Shown here one piece after another: positions 1 to 12,200 of a DNA stretch of 64,000 nt. The notes under the pieces are model-generated. The model saw only the letters and a list, made by a program, of their open reading frames with translations, had not been told where the DNA came from and did no database searches. Made by a program: the position numbers and the translations under genes. Where the stretch lies: positions 97,285,619 to 97,349,618 of the forward strand of contig NC_085047.1 of NCBI RefSeq assembly GCF_963662255.1, written 5' to 3'. This DNA is from Cinclus cinclus (Eukaryota > Chordata > Aves > Passeriformes > Cinclidae). Position 1 is the first letter of the stretch. Every line of letters begins with the position of its first letter.

Positions 1-1519
1 CTGCTCCATCCCAACTAGGAAATCACTTGTTAAATTCTACCGTTAGATTCTAGCTATACTTTTACTATCTTACCACAAAATTAAGGCACAAATTAAGAAA
101 AGAATTCTTGTCACAAGTATTGCTAACATACAAATATAACAAAAAGTAAGGCTCATTTTAGTTTAGATATTACTTTTCAGCTTATAGTCTCTCTTGTCAG
201 TTGTCAGAAATCCTCTCTTGAGGAAAGCCAGAAAGCCAGAGTCAGTCCTGCCGGTGTTACCAAATGGAGATGACAGTTTGTTCCCTCGCATGCTTGAGGG
301 AGCACAGCTGCCAAAAGGCAAGGTCACCTGCCCCATCCTGGCACAGAAGTTTCCCTGCTGTTTGCACTGTTTACCATACTCTGCTGGCTCTTTTGGAAAT
401 GCCCTGCTTAAGCAAGAGAAGACCTGCATCTCCTGAACCTTCCTCATCTTTGCAGCTGGAATGGTTACCTTTCCTCTTATAGTGAGCACAGACCATAAAG
501 GTTTCACAAATCTCACCACCAGAGAACTTTGCCTGTTCCAGCAGCTCTATATTTACAAAGTAAAATCAGCACATGACAGAACAACATAGAAATAAATCCA
601 GTCTTACCAATGTTATGACAAATAGTGGTGACCCCATTCAGGCCTCTGTGTTAAGTTCAGGACTTCCTTGTTTCTGGCTGACAATCTTTTAAATAGTGTT
701 TCTTAAGCCTTGACTAAAACTTCTGCAACTTTTTGTCTTGAGTCATGAAAACTGCTTTGCTGATTCATGGTGTTTACAGGCACAGTGAATGCATTGAACT
801 TTTACCACAGATAATAAGACCTGCCTAAGAAAATATGTAACTTTCTGTAAATCAGATGCAAATCTAGAAAGGCCAGAAAATTCAGTTGACGTATCCCCTC
901 CATGTTGTGCTAATGCCTTTTATGTCATATATTGTAAGCTCCAGCTTGAAGTAAAAGGGTATGAGTCCTGTTTCTTTTGTTTTATAAAGTCTGGTAGCAA
1001 AGGGCATAGAGCCCTTAATGATTAAAAAGTTAGTGAATACATAGTTTACTCAGTTGCTTTTGTTTGAAAGTTCATGGTTACAGAGATCATCACTGTAGTC
1101 ACTAAATTCCTTCTCAGTACGGGCTGACTTGGTAAGCACACAAAAGACTGGCTGTTCACTTCCAGTAAAACTGTAGTCACACAGGTCCTGTTCCCCTATG
1201 TGGAGATTATGAAACAGGCTCGGTAGCTCAAGAGTTTACTAGCTAATTAAAAGCCACTATAGACTACGTATCTGTTAGACCAAAAAAGTAGATATGCAAG
1301 TTTATGCAATATACTAATTTTAAGGATGATAATAATTTGGCTGCAGAATAAAGAAAATTGGAAATAAATTATGTATACATTTCAACCAACCTGTAAATGT
1401 AATTATGGTCTTTAACCAGATAAATAGACGTATGGATACATTAATATGTTTTGCTCCCTCTTTTTTGTCAATAAATTGTATTAAATACTCTTTTCGTATT
1501 AGAAGTAGTAGAATTAGTG
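1..1519. other. Unique non-coding sequence
   Basis: I recognise no gene or repeat here. The patch at about 195-475 is less AT-rich and is open in more than one frame on both strands, but none of the translations resembles a known protein. The open frames are short, overlap each other and have no splice-site context that I would trust. The rest is ordinary AT-rich avian intergenic or intronic DNA. Confidence 0.6.
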
Positions 1520-1985
1520 CTTCCGAGTGCAGAGTATTATTTTTGTGCTAAAAATATCCGCATTATTTTCCTGCCTGGGCTTCAGACGAGTCTGACAATG
1601 TACAAATGAGGTTTTTTGCAAATCAGGGGCTGTTTTTTCACAGGAGACAGCGCCACATGCTGGCATTGCGAGGCGAGAGCCACCGGCCGTTGTGCTGGTT
1701 TAGTTCTGCTAAATGAGTTGGGTTTAATCGATTACGAATTACGATATCTTCATCTTAAATAATTGCTTCTTACGCTGTAGGGAGCTGCCAAAATCAGGTT
1801 CTAATTTCAGGCAAAAAAATAAAAGAGATATTGTTAATGTTAAAAATATTTATTGTTTTCATATAAACCGCTGTATTCTTGCTCGTGGATTTAGTTTACT
1901 GTATTAAATCATCCTAATGTACCATTTATAACTTAATTCTCTTTCGCTTTAACTACGTTATATCAAAAATGATCGTAACTCTGGG
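1520..1985. promoter_or_regulatory. Candidate conserved non-coding element (CpG-retaining, AT-rich)
   Basis: By eye there are about 17 CpG dinucleotides in about 465 bp, including gcgaggcgag near 1668, accggccg near 1682 and tcgattacgaattacgat near 1728. The surrounding sequence is AT-rich and poor in CpG. Homeodomain-type TAAT cores and a TTTATAAC-like motif are scattered through it. In vertebrates, methylated CpG decays to TpG, so kept CpGs in AT-rich DNA suggest either selection or lack of methylation, as in many developmental enhancers. The block ends just before a CR1 insertion at about 2013. The regulatory role is inference only; no conservation data were available. Confidence 0.3.
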
Positions 1986-2012
1986 AACAACATAATCTCC
2001 CCAAACTCTCTT

Positions 2013-3040
2013 CTGTGTACTAATGCAGGCCCTATGGGGAGTAGAGACAATGAGTCAGGGATCTGTCTGCAGCTGCAGGGCCATGATCTTGTCCATGATC
2101 TCCAGGATCAAGGAGACGTGGTGGGATGCTCCCATGACTCAAGTGTTACAGTGGAAGAATATGTGTCTTTTTTGAAGGACAGGGTGAGGAGGGGTGTTGC
2201 CCATTATGTGAGAGGGCAGTTGAAGTGTGTGGAGCTCAGTCTGGGGATGGATGAGAAGGGAGATGGGCACATAAGGGTTAGGATTTAGGAGAGGACAGGT
2301 AAAGGTCATGTTATAGTGGGTGTCTGCCATAGGCCACCTCACTAGGAAAACCAAGTGAATGAGCCCCTGCACAAATAGATGGAAGCAGCCCCAAGTTCTC
2401 AGGCCATGGTCTTCATGAGGGGCTTCAACCATCCCAACACAGGTTGAAGGGAAAGACAGCAAGGCATAAGCAATCCAGGCACCTGGAGTGTGTTGTTGAT
2501 AACTTCCTCCCCTGAGAGGTGGAGGAGAAAAGAACAAGTGATCTACTGGACTTCATACCAAGATGGAGGGCCTTGTTGGGATGTGGAGGTCAAGGGCAGT
2601 CTTGGTGGCAGGGATCATGAGATGGTGGAGTTCAAAATCCTGAGGGAGGAGAGCAAAAATGAGTTCAAAACCCAGGACTTCAGCAAGGCAGATTTTGCCC
2701 TCTTCGAAGATCTGTTTGGAAGAATCCTATGAGGTAAGGAGGGAAGAGAGACTCAAGAAAGTCTCTTGTCATTTAAAGTAATTTAATATTTAAGGATCAC
2801 CTTTGCGAAGCTCAAAAGGAGTCCATCCCAAAGAACAGAAAGGAAAGCAAAAATGCCAGGAGAACTCTGTGGATCAACAAGGAGATCCTAGCAATACTCA
2901 GACAGAGAATGGAAGCATACAGAGGTTGGAAGCAAGGACCAGTAAGTGGGAAGAATACAGAAGCACTGAGAATCCAGGGATCAAGCTAAAGGTCAGATGG
3001 AATTGAATCTGCCCAGAGATTTCAAGAATAAGAAAGGCTT

Positions 3041-3132
<92 letters not shown>

Positions 3133-3930
3133 ATAGATATAAGTACATGGGAGACAAACATAAGACTAAGGAAATCATGGGACCATTGCGTAACAAGACA
3201 GGGGACTTGATTGGATTGAATGTTTTCTTTGCCCCAGACATTATTATCATGACCAATCTTCAGGAATGCCATTTCCAAAGAACAGGAGGAAGGTTGAAAT
3301 AAGAAAGGTGTAGCCCTTACAGAAGAGTATCAGGACAGTGAACATAAAATAAACTGGACATGAATAAGTCCATGGAGCCTGACAGGATGCACCCACAAGT
3401 GCTGAGAGAGCTGGCAGATATCTTTGTGAAGCCACTCCTGGTAATCTTTGATCCCTCGCTGGGAGAAATGTGCAAAGACTGGAGAAAAGCAAATGTGATT
3501 CCTGTCTTCAGATAGGGGAAGCACAGCCGGGGAACTGAAGGCAAGCAGTTTCACTTTTTTCCCTGGGAAGGTGATGGAGCAGTTAATCCAGAAATACATT
3601 TTCAGGCACACTTCCTTAATTCTTAACATCTTCTTTAATGACCTGGCTGATGGAGCAGGTGTACCCTCAGCAAGTTTGCTGATGACACAAAAGAGGGAGG
3701 AGTGGCTGATACATCAGTGAATTGTGGCGCCAACCAGAGAGACTTCAGCAGGTTGGAAAAATAGGTGGTCAGGAACCTCATGAAGTTCAACAAGGAGAAG
3801 CAGAAACTCCTATACCTGGGGAGAAATAATTCCATATACAGATAAAAAGGTTGAGGACCACCCATCAGGAAAGTAGCTTGACAGGAAAGGTCCTGGAGGT
3901 CCTGATGGAGTTGAATACGAGCCAGCAAAA
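2013..3930 (+). pseudogene. CR1 ORF2 pseudogene (AP-type endonuclease + reverse transcriptase)
   Basis: Translated pieces in several frames match CR1 ORF2. The endonuclease part shows RDHEMVEF with the DH pair at 2613-2618 (family form SDH). The family motif GDFN reads R-G-F-N here, so the catalytic Asp is Gly at 2421-2423. The RT finger region shows PGKVMEQLI from about 3562. The catalytic FADD box is kept at 3675-3686, within K-F-A-D-D-T at 3672-3689. Between the finger segment and FADD the sequence jumps directly to a NIFFNDL-like segment, so roughly 110 codons are missing, including RT motif A with its catalytic Asp. Stops and frameshifts are frequent, for example around the microsatellite. 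No active product is possible. Confidence 0.8.
3041..3139 (+). repeat. (GATA)n microsatellite
   Basis: About 24 tetranucleotide units, interrupted once by a slipped unit (gatgatag) near 3085-3090 and ending in gaatagatat. It lies inside the CR1 ORF2 remnant, where the related CR1 sequence normally reads through an 'aagggcttctataggtac'-type stretch. It therefore probably grew from a tatagata seed after insertion. It makes long spurious open frames on the minus strand that consist of Tyr/Leu/Ser/Ile runs. Confidence 0.97.
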
Positions 3931-4500
3931 TGCCTCAACAGAAAGAAAAAGAAGGTGAAAGATATTCTTGTCTGCATAGGTAAAGTGTTGGAAGCAGACC
4001 CAGAGTGGTCACCCTTTCCTTCTCCTCAGCACAACAGAGACAAGACATAATGGAGAGTGTCCAGTAAAGGCCGTGAAGAAGCTGAAGGAACTGGAGCATC
4101 TCTCCTATGAGGGAAGGCAAAGACAGCTGACACTGTAGACTGTTTGGGCTGTAGAAGAGAAGGCTGGGGGGCGGGGGGAATCTCCTTAATGTATATAAAA
4201 TCCAAAGGGAGGCTGGCTCTTTTCCATGATGTCCAGTGACAAGATCAGAGGCAATGGATGGAAATTGAAACTGAGGAAGTTCCCTGTGACAGTCAAGAAA
4301 CATTTTTCTTTTTTCTGTGAGGGTGGTCAAGCACTGATGCAGGTTTCCCAGAGAGGTTGTGATGTCTCCCTCCTTGAAGATACTCCAAAGGTGTCTGGAG
4401 CTGGTCCTCGTCAACTGGCTGTAAGTGTCCCTGCTTGGGCAGGGCAGTTGGACCAGATGACTTCCAGGTGACCTTTCAACCTCAACCAGTCTGTGATTTG

Positions 4501-7500
4501 AGCAATATAATAACTGAACAAACAAATGCATTTTCAATAGCACTTCCCAAATGGAAATGAAATTAAAATTACAATGTTCTGGTATGGTCTTCACTGAAGT
4601 CTGCAGGTAGTATTTTTTTAAGAGTACTTATTTAATGCAGAAGTACAATTGTGTTTGAACTGCATGGGCTTTTGGAATATCAGTGGTCTATTTGTTTTAT
4701 TAATGAATTCATGGCCGGAGATTAAAGAGATTTTTACGTGTCCCACTTACAGTACGTGTTTAGTTTACTAATTCAGGATATACACAAGGAAGGGAATATA
4801 TATATATAAAAGACATACAATAATATAGTTGTAATATTAGGTATATTTTAACTGTATTAACTGCACTTATAGACAATAAAATGCTGGGAGATAGCTAGGT
4901 CACCTATGATTTCTTGATTGTTTTCTTGCTACAAACAGTTCACCAAAGAAACTCTAATAAGTAGAACTCTGCTAGACCAGTCCTTATTCTTCTTTCTGAG
5001 CTTTGAAATTAGCCTATGTCTCCTATAGTTTTCTGCTGCTCAAGGAAAAATCAGAAATTACCATGGAAAACAAGGGGATTTTGAAAGATGCCTCCACAAA
5101 ACCATTTCTTTTTGCAATTAAAACAATGGAAGCCAGAGCATATACTGAAAGAATTAATTTGTGCCAGAAATTATGCCGAGGACAAACACCCAATGGAGGA
5201 AGAGAAACACTTTCTTATGTCTTTGAACATTCCTTCAAGGTTTGAATACAATTCCATTCCTTTGTTAAGGACTGCATAGTAACTCTTTTTTCCTCATGGG
5301 TTCTTGTGGGTGGTCTATATCATTCCTTCCTCCTGTGATCCCTGAAGTCAATGACCTTCACCAACTCCCTCTGAGAAATAGAATTTTGCACAGTTCTAGG
5401 TTAAGCCTGTGAGTAAATTCCAGAAATCCACCTCTGTCTCCTAAAGCTGATATTCTTCACTCATAGATGGAGTCTTTATAATAATGTTTTCCCCCAGGAG
5501 CAATTCAATAAGAATTTTCTGCATCACTGTTTCCTCTTGAACAAGAGAAATCAGTAATAGGTAGTAATATTAGTAGTGCAGTTATCAGTCACAGTGGAAG
5601 GCAGGATGAAGTGACGATTCACTGTTCCAAAAATCTCATCATTTGTGTATAAAGCAAGAGGAAATCCATGTTTATCCAAAGATTTTTTGAGGAAACATAG
5701 GAAACCAATTAGGTAATTTTGAATATGTGGTAAGTCTCATATTGTGTGTTTGAGAAACACAAGATCGGTGAGATCTGTGGAGGGGTTTGAAGCAAAATGA
5801 TGGGACAGTTTTAGTGAGATTTTCCCCAGACATTAGAAACATAACAGAAATCATAAAGATGCTTATTTGAACATTTAGGAAATGAAGAAAAACTGCTGAC
5901 ATAATCAATCTTCTGTGAGAAGGATTGAGGTTTTTCAGCGTTGAACTACAATTTAATGTTCTGTGTCTTCATGTAGTGCAGAAATACAAAGAGAGTCAAG
6001 ATGACTAAAACAGAAGGCTCAAAAAGCACCTTTTGCTCTGCTGTTGGCAAATAAATATTTGCTACTATAACAAGGGCAGAGAAAAGAAGTCACAATATTT
6101 AGAATGGAAAATTGTAGTTTAGCTGCATGGATGAATATAAAGGACTGAATATTAGAGTCATTATGCCAAAGAATTCAGGTTTAGACAAGCTTTAATTTTC
6201 AAGTGAAGATCAACCCCTTTGACTCAAAGATGATCCTGAATAAGGTTTCATCCACAAAATTAAAGAAAGAAGACTAAATGAGATTAATTAGGAAAATGTT
6301 GCACTTGAGACACCCATAAAGAAAGGTCAGAGGCAAGCTATGCTATTAGTTGAATGAACATACTTATTTCCTCCTAGGGACTCTCATGACTCTCATCTTT
6401 TCCAGAGTCACACAGAACAGGGCAAAGCCAAGGCTTCACTCATTCCAAACCTGTGTCTTTAACTAGTTTGCAAAAATAAGTTTTCCAGTAAAAATATAAC
6501 TTAACTGGCATGTTCCCAGCTGCTTCTTGTCACTTCAGTCATTTGATCTGATTTCTGGTTTCAAACAGTCCATAATTCTTCATCTTGCATTTTGTATATG
6601 CCTTACTTTCCTTCTGATTGCACTAGAGCATATTTTGAAACAGGCATCTCTCTTTATATCAGGAGAGAAAACAATGTAAAAGGCAACACATCTTTAGGGA
6701 ATTTTTTTTTCTGCAGTTGTCTTAAATTAAGAATACATGTCTTATTTCTAGTCTGACTGCAATATTTATAAGTCTTTATACATTGAACTTTTTTCCACCT
6801 TTTGGATAGATGAAGGCTTCCTTTCACATTGAAACCTACCTGAATATAGGTCAAGATGTATCTGAAGCTAAGTCTGGGATATAGTGGAGGTTTCCCTGCA
6901 GACCAGGATTAAATTCTTTTATAAATGAACCAAACTGAAATTTCTTTGTGAAGTGTTGCTGTATTGCAGATTCTGTAAATCTTTTCTTTTTTTTTTTTTC
7001 AGAGACTTTCCAACCTTGGATTGTATACCTAAGGATTGGACATATGATTCTAGTAATGGAGTCAATAATACCATACCAATGAAATATGGTATCTATAATC
7101 TGTCTTTATTTGTCTTCAACTTATATAGTTAAGAGCTACATTAGTCTTAGTCACTGTATTTTGCTGGGAGGTCGTGTTCAGCTGGTTACTCACCAGACCC
7201 CAAAGTCTTTCAGAGACAAAGGTTTTCCAAGAAACATTTGTGTCTGTGAGTGTGACCTACTTTCTGTGCTCCTAGATGCACAATCTTGCATATGGCAGCA
7301 TTAAAATGCATGATGTTTAAAAATGAATTCAGATTACTGAGTGATTCAGAATTCTGTATATATTATTTATCACTTGAGTCAATAATCATGTCACATGGAA
7401 ATTGTAAAAATTGATTTTATCATATATTTCTAATCACCAATACACAAACTAAATAACACTGAGTCCAGAACAGATAGCACTAAAATCATAAATTTATTTA

Positions 7501-8739
7501 TGATTTTTCATTTACAATTAGTTTTGAAGAAAGTGTCATTTTAAAGATTTATTTTTTTCTAGTTTGCATAACACAAATGTTTTACACTTGATTGTTGCTG
7601 AATGCAAAATTTTAGTTCGAAAGTCACACAATAAAACAAGTGACATGCTTTTGACATTGCCTTTGCCGATCAGATTTGTGATCATCTAAAAAGGCAATTT
7701 CAGATTTACTTTTTATATGTGTATGAAAACTGTTTCCATGCATTTATCAGTTTAATTTGCTGCCATACTTGTCATTATTGCTTTTGCTAAGGAGAAGCAG
7801 ACCTATCAAGGTGAAAACCCTCTTGGGCTTGAAATCTATCAATGTATGTGTGTGGAGTCTGAACAACTGTAATAATTCTTTTAATTGTCCTCAGACCAAT
7901 GCAACCACCTACCCTACTGCATGACACATATCAGTTCTCAGCATAATTTTAATATCATTTATACTTTAGAATTTATTTGCAAATTATTCAAGAAAACAGA
8001 TTCCAGAATTGCAACATAATTAATTGATCCTTTTAAAACATACCTAGCTAATAATTATGAAGTCTTAATATTCCTGTTCAGTATCTGCAGTAACATTTTT
8101 TGAAACAAAGTAATTAAAAGTAAGGCATGATACATAAAAACATTGTGTTCCCTTGAATTAAGAGGAAACCTTTTGATGTGCTTGAGAGGTTGTTGTCTGT
8201 GTACTTTGTCTTTCAACTTAAAATATCAGCAAAAGTGAAAGAATGAAAAATGACAATCATTAAGAAACTGATCCTTCAAATTTGTTTTTTATGGGTTTTC
8301 CTGCTCTGTGTTGCAAATGCTAAGATTTTAAATACAGAATAATTCAGACTGTTGTTCACAGTCTTTTCTTCAAGGTTAATTAATTTTGAAATTAATAGAA
8401 GGAAAATCCGTGGCAATTTATTTGCCCTTATAAGTATCTGTGCTTTTGCATGTGCAGACAGACATATATGTGAAAAACTCCTAAGTATAGTGAAGGACTA
8501 TTTTCTTTGCCTCTTTTCACTTGGTAGTTAATTCCAGTGGTGTTGTCCCTTGTGCCACTCAGAAGAACAGAGTCTGGTGAAAGTTCTATGACTCCCTGAT
8601 ATATCAAAACTTAGGGGGATGTAACCAAACACAATATAAACAGGGATATCAGTACTGATATACACCCTCCAATGTCTTCAAATATGATGTCATTCTAAGA
8701 AAATACTTCAGTGATCTGTGCCAGTTTGTCAGTCCTCAG
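4501..8739. other. Unique AT-rich non-coding sequence
   Basis: No gene or interspersed repeat recognised. A long T-run ending in CAG at about 6980-7002 looks like a 3' splice acceptor and is followed by 42 open codons (see findings). Simple alternating TA occurs near 4797-4808. The remaining open frames are short and not protein-like. Confidence 0.6.
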
Positions 8740-9220
8740 CATGTGTTGGTGCCTGGGATTCTTCCTTTTCAGGCACAATTCTTGTTTTATTTCTTGAGAT
8801 TCCTGTTGGGCCCTTCCTCCATCCTGCCTGAATCCCTTTGGGTGGTGGTGTTGCCCTTCATGACATTTACCATCTTCCCAAATTTGAGGTTGAGGTTACT
8901 TGCAACCTCGGTGAAAGTGCACCCCATTGCTACCTGCAGGTCACTGATAAAAATGCTAAACCTGCCAGGTCCCAGTGCAGAGCTCTGTGATATCCTCTTG
9001 TCACAGGCAGCCACACCTCCCTGATCCTGCCCATCCTACAAGATTTTTACCATCTTCTTGGGCTATGATGGTCTAATTTGGCCAAAAGAAGTAATTAGTT
9101 GTGGCTTAGCTAGACATGTGAAATCAACCTGTCAAATGTCAAAAACACATCCCCTATAACTACTAAGCAGAATTCCTTCTGATCACCTCCAAGGCTAATT
9201 TTGAACTGTGTCTCAAGCAA
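8740..9220 (-). mobile_element. Old CR1 LINE fragment (internal ORF2 part), minus strand
   Basis: The plus strand here resembles the antisense of CR1 RT-coding sequence. Stretches such as 'gtcactgataaaaatgctaa' (8940) and cccagtgcagagctctgtgat (about 8972) correspond to the region that reads 'cattgatgaagatgttgaac' and 'cccagtactgacccctgggg' in typical avian CR1 antisense. Weaker matches run on to about 9180-9220 (aaaaacacatcccc...actactaagcag). Neither end is clear and divergence is high. This is an old fragment lacking the 3' tail. Confidence 0.5.
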
Positions 9221-12200
9221 CATGATTTATTTTTTTGATTTTTCTTTACAAATGTCACTGATCAGATGGAGTTTGGCAGCTTGTCCAGTATCAGTGTATG
9301 TACTTAAGATTTTGGGTACTTAAGATATTAGTTACTCATCAAGCCTTCACTAGCAAGAACTATTAGTTGTAAGAACTTGCCACTTTCTCTAAGAGAAATT
9401 TCTTTTTTTTCTTTCTTTCTACAGAAACTCTGAAAAATTGGTTCAGAGTTTGGAGCAGTCAGAGCCTAATAGTTAAAAAATTATAGTGTTGTGGCTCTCC
9501 CACAACATACATTCCAATATTTTTAACATTTTGTGCAGAGTTGATGCCACTGCATACACAAATTAAATAGAGAAACAAATAGTTGTTTCCAGCCAGCCAA
9601 CCTGATCAGAATTCTTTCAGCTAAATGTATGTCATTGAAAATATGCTTCTATATAGAATAAAAACGTTTTTAAAAGATTTGATTTTAACTAAAATTTTCT
9701 AGGTAAAGACTGCTTTGAAAAGGAAACAAGAAGAAGTTTGATGTCTGCATTAAATAATCTCCTGTTTGGGTTTGTCATGAAGTGTTTTACAGAGGGGAAA
9801 AAAAAAAGAGGACCAACCAGTGTTTAAAAAATGTCAAAATCCGTTTTGGGATTGGTTTTACGAATAATAAAATATTTCAATATTTTTTCTTAGTGTCACA
9901 TGCCAGTAGCAGTGCTGTAGGTGAATATGCTGCTGCTGCTATGTCATGAGCTAATAATTATAAAAATAACACATAGGATAAATTTTGAAAATCTACCAAG
10001 TTAACAAAAAAAAATTATTACTACAGCTTGCTTTTTCATTTTAGCTAAGCAAAAATCACCTCAAAATTTTATGTTTTCCCCTCTTTCTGTTTTTATGATT
10101 TTTTTAAGGTATAATTTTAGTTCCAAATCAGAATTAAACCCTTTTTTGAAGTACTACATTTTCAATTTGAATTAGACTACCAAGACTTTAAAAGGCCTGT
10201 CCATAGTCTTATCAAAAGCTATTTAATAATTTTAATACTAGGAAAACATGTATTGGTGTCTGGCATTTCTGATGTCTTGGTGGTCTGAAACAAGATAAGG
10301 ATTCTCAGAGAATGTCTGGGTTTTGTATTACTCTTTGAACTTCTCTAATTTAATTGAGAATTTGGACTGATATTGCACTGGGCTGGATGTTGAGCTGTTC
10401 TTTGGACACCTTTTCCCATTTGTATCAGGTCTATTCACCCTAGCTGAAAATATCCTTCCTTACCCTCCGCTCACATTAAAAACAAAAGTAAATCACAGTT
10501 TTAATGTTGGTTACTGCAATGACAAATTCTGTTGTTGTTTTATATCATGGTTTTGACAAGAATACCATTTTTCCTGACCTGGTCAGGTTATTTGTGTAGC
10601 TTTCACACTTGTGTAATGCTCAGTCTTGTTTAATAATGCCTGTCTGATCATCTATATTGCTATGAAGACTTTAAGAGCAGAAAGACAATGTGCTTGTCAA
10701 ATGTTTTATCCCCACCAAAATTCAATGGTTGTCATGGTAACTATGGAAAGGAAGAAATAAAGGAAAAGCAGGTTGTGATTTTCTTAAAAGATATTATTTC
10801 ATGGTTGTTAGAAATGAAATTATGAGAAAATACGGCACTTTCTTCAGTGATTTGTAAGGCAAAAAAGAGTTGCTCTTAATTCTTACAAATAAAAAAGAAA
10901 ACAAATCATGTTTTATGTTCATTAGAAATGACATCAAATCTTCCTTTTCATTTCAGCCCAGGGCATTCCTGACAAAATAACAAAACTCAATTCAACCTGT
11001 CCATTTTAACAGCAGAAAACCCTTTCATGAATATTATAGTTTCTGAGAAGTCTTTCATTATGTTTTCCTACCGTCTTTATTGCCTCATTATTACAAAGGT
11101 GATATTTTTCACCCTCTGAAAATAAAATATAATTACTTTGTATATGCTAGATCCCTTCCTAGTGACAAATTACATTGTGCTAAACGGCTGCATGACAATT
11201 TAGGAGACTTAAATCATTCTAAAAGTCTATAGATTTTACTGAAGATTTTTTTTTCAGAATTGGGTAAATTACCCCCCATTTCCTGATTTACCTAGTTATT
11301 TTAAAATAAGTCTAGTCAATGTGAAAGTGAGTGACAGGATCAGATTGTAAAAGGTTTGCTTCCCTTCTTCAATCTGAGGAGAGCTTTTTATTTTGAAGTA
11401 TTTAGTTTGGAGTAGTCCATTTATTTTTACATTCAGACATACAGTTTCTTTCTGTGTTGCCTAAGTCTTTCCCTTTCCAAAAACTTATTGGAAAAGGACA
11501 GACGAAAAATCTATGAAATAGATAAAAATTAGTACCATTTCATCACTGTTGAACAAAGGTTTCAAGAGTTTCAGTACCCACACTCAGGGTATCTGGAATA
11601 GATTTTCATTTTTACATAAATAAAACTGTAGGGAACCTGCTCTAAGGACACAGAAAGTCGAGCTATAATGGTCTGTATGGTTCACAGTTTCCATGAGAAA
11701 CATCTACCAGTGTAGCCCAAAACTGTTTGTGAGTTTTGAATGATTCGCATGTCTACTTTAACAACCGTTGCAGAGGTGCTTTCATGCCGATTTGCTGCAT
11801 CACACTGGAGATATTGAATTAGTTTTTCTTTGTATGTTGCTCCCCACTGAACTCAGGAGGATTCAGTCCTCATGTGACAATGGCATACAGTGCTGTGACT
11901 GAGTCTGAGAAGTGAGCCCGTTGCCTGGAATACTTCTGTAATTCCTGTGACATATTTGTGAGTGAATAATTCAGCTCTTTTAAAACTGGGGTATATATAT
12001 TTCCAATAGAAGATGACAGCTTCATCTTCATGTTTTTTGTGGACCACCTGAGGGAGATGTGGAAAATGTAAGTGAGGTTTGATTGCATATCACAAGCTAA
12101 ATACATTAGCATGATGATCCTCAGGAATGGATACAAATAATTGTCAGGGTCATTTTGATCTTGGCAATTTTGATTTTTGTAATTCCTAGTTTAGAATTCT

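Larger units (their letters stand above)
2013..4500 (+). mobile_element. CR1 LINE, 5'-truncated, sense on plus strand
   Basis: This is a non-LTR retrotransposon copy about 2.5 kb long. Read on the plus strand it follows CR1 order. It begins inside the endonuclease part of ORF2 (tgtactaatgcag near 2015), runs through the reverse transcriptase (RT) region, and ends with the CR1 3' tail. The tail includes 'cagagaggttgtgatgtctc' near 4350 and a final ctgtgattt near 4491, which matches the ATTCTGTGA-type terminal repeat of the family. The 5' end is missing, as is usual for CR1 because reverse transcription starts at the 3' end. The reading frame is broken many times, so the copy is old and inactive. 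A GATA microsatellite has expanded inside it, and part of the RT is deleted near 3600. Confidence 0.92.

Noticed and set aside
163..519. 118-codon minus-strand frame near the left edge
   Set aside because: Overlapping frames on the plus strand are also open. No domain, no recognised homolog and no splice signals of quality.
3041..3139. CRISPR-like regular repeat
   Set aside because: A 4-bp tandem repeat without spacers, in vertebrate DNA.
2993..3278. Minus-strand frames with long Tyr/Leu/Ser/Ile runs
   Set aside because: These are translation of the GATA microsatellite, not protein.
3935..4594. Longest open frame in the window (219 codons, minus strand)
   Set aside because: It is antisense to the 3' part of the plus-strand CR1. 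It has no recognisable domain and exists because the complementary strand of this region happens to lack stops.
9405..9424. Pyrimidine tract plus cag resembling a splice acceptor
   Set aside because: Downstream frames close quickly and no plausible donor follows. Pyrimidine tracts are common in this AT-rich sequence.
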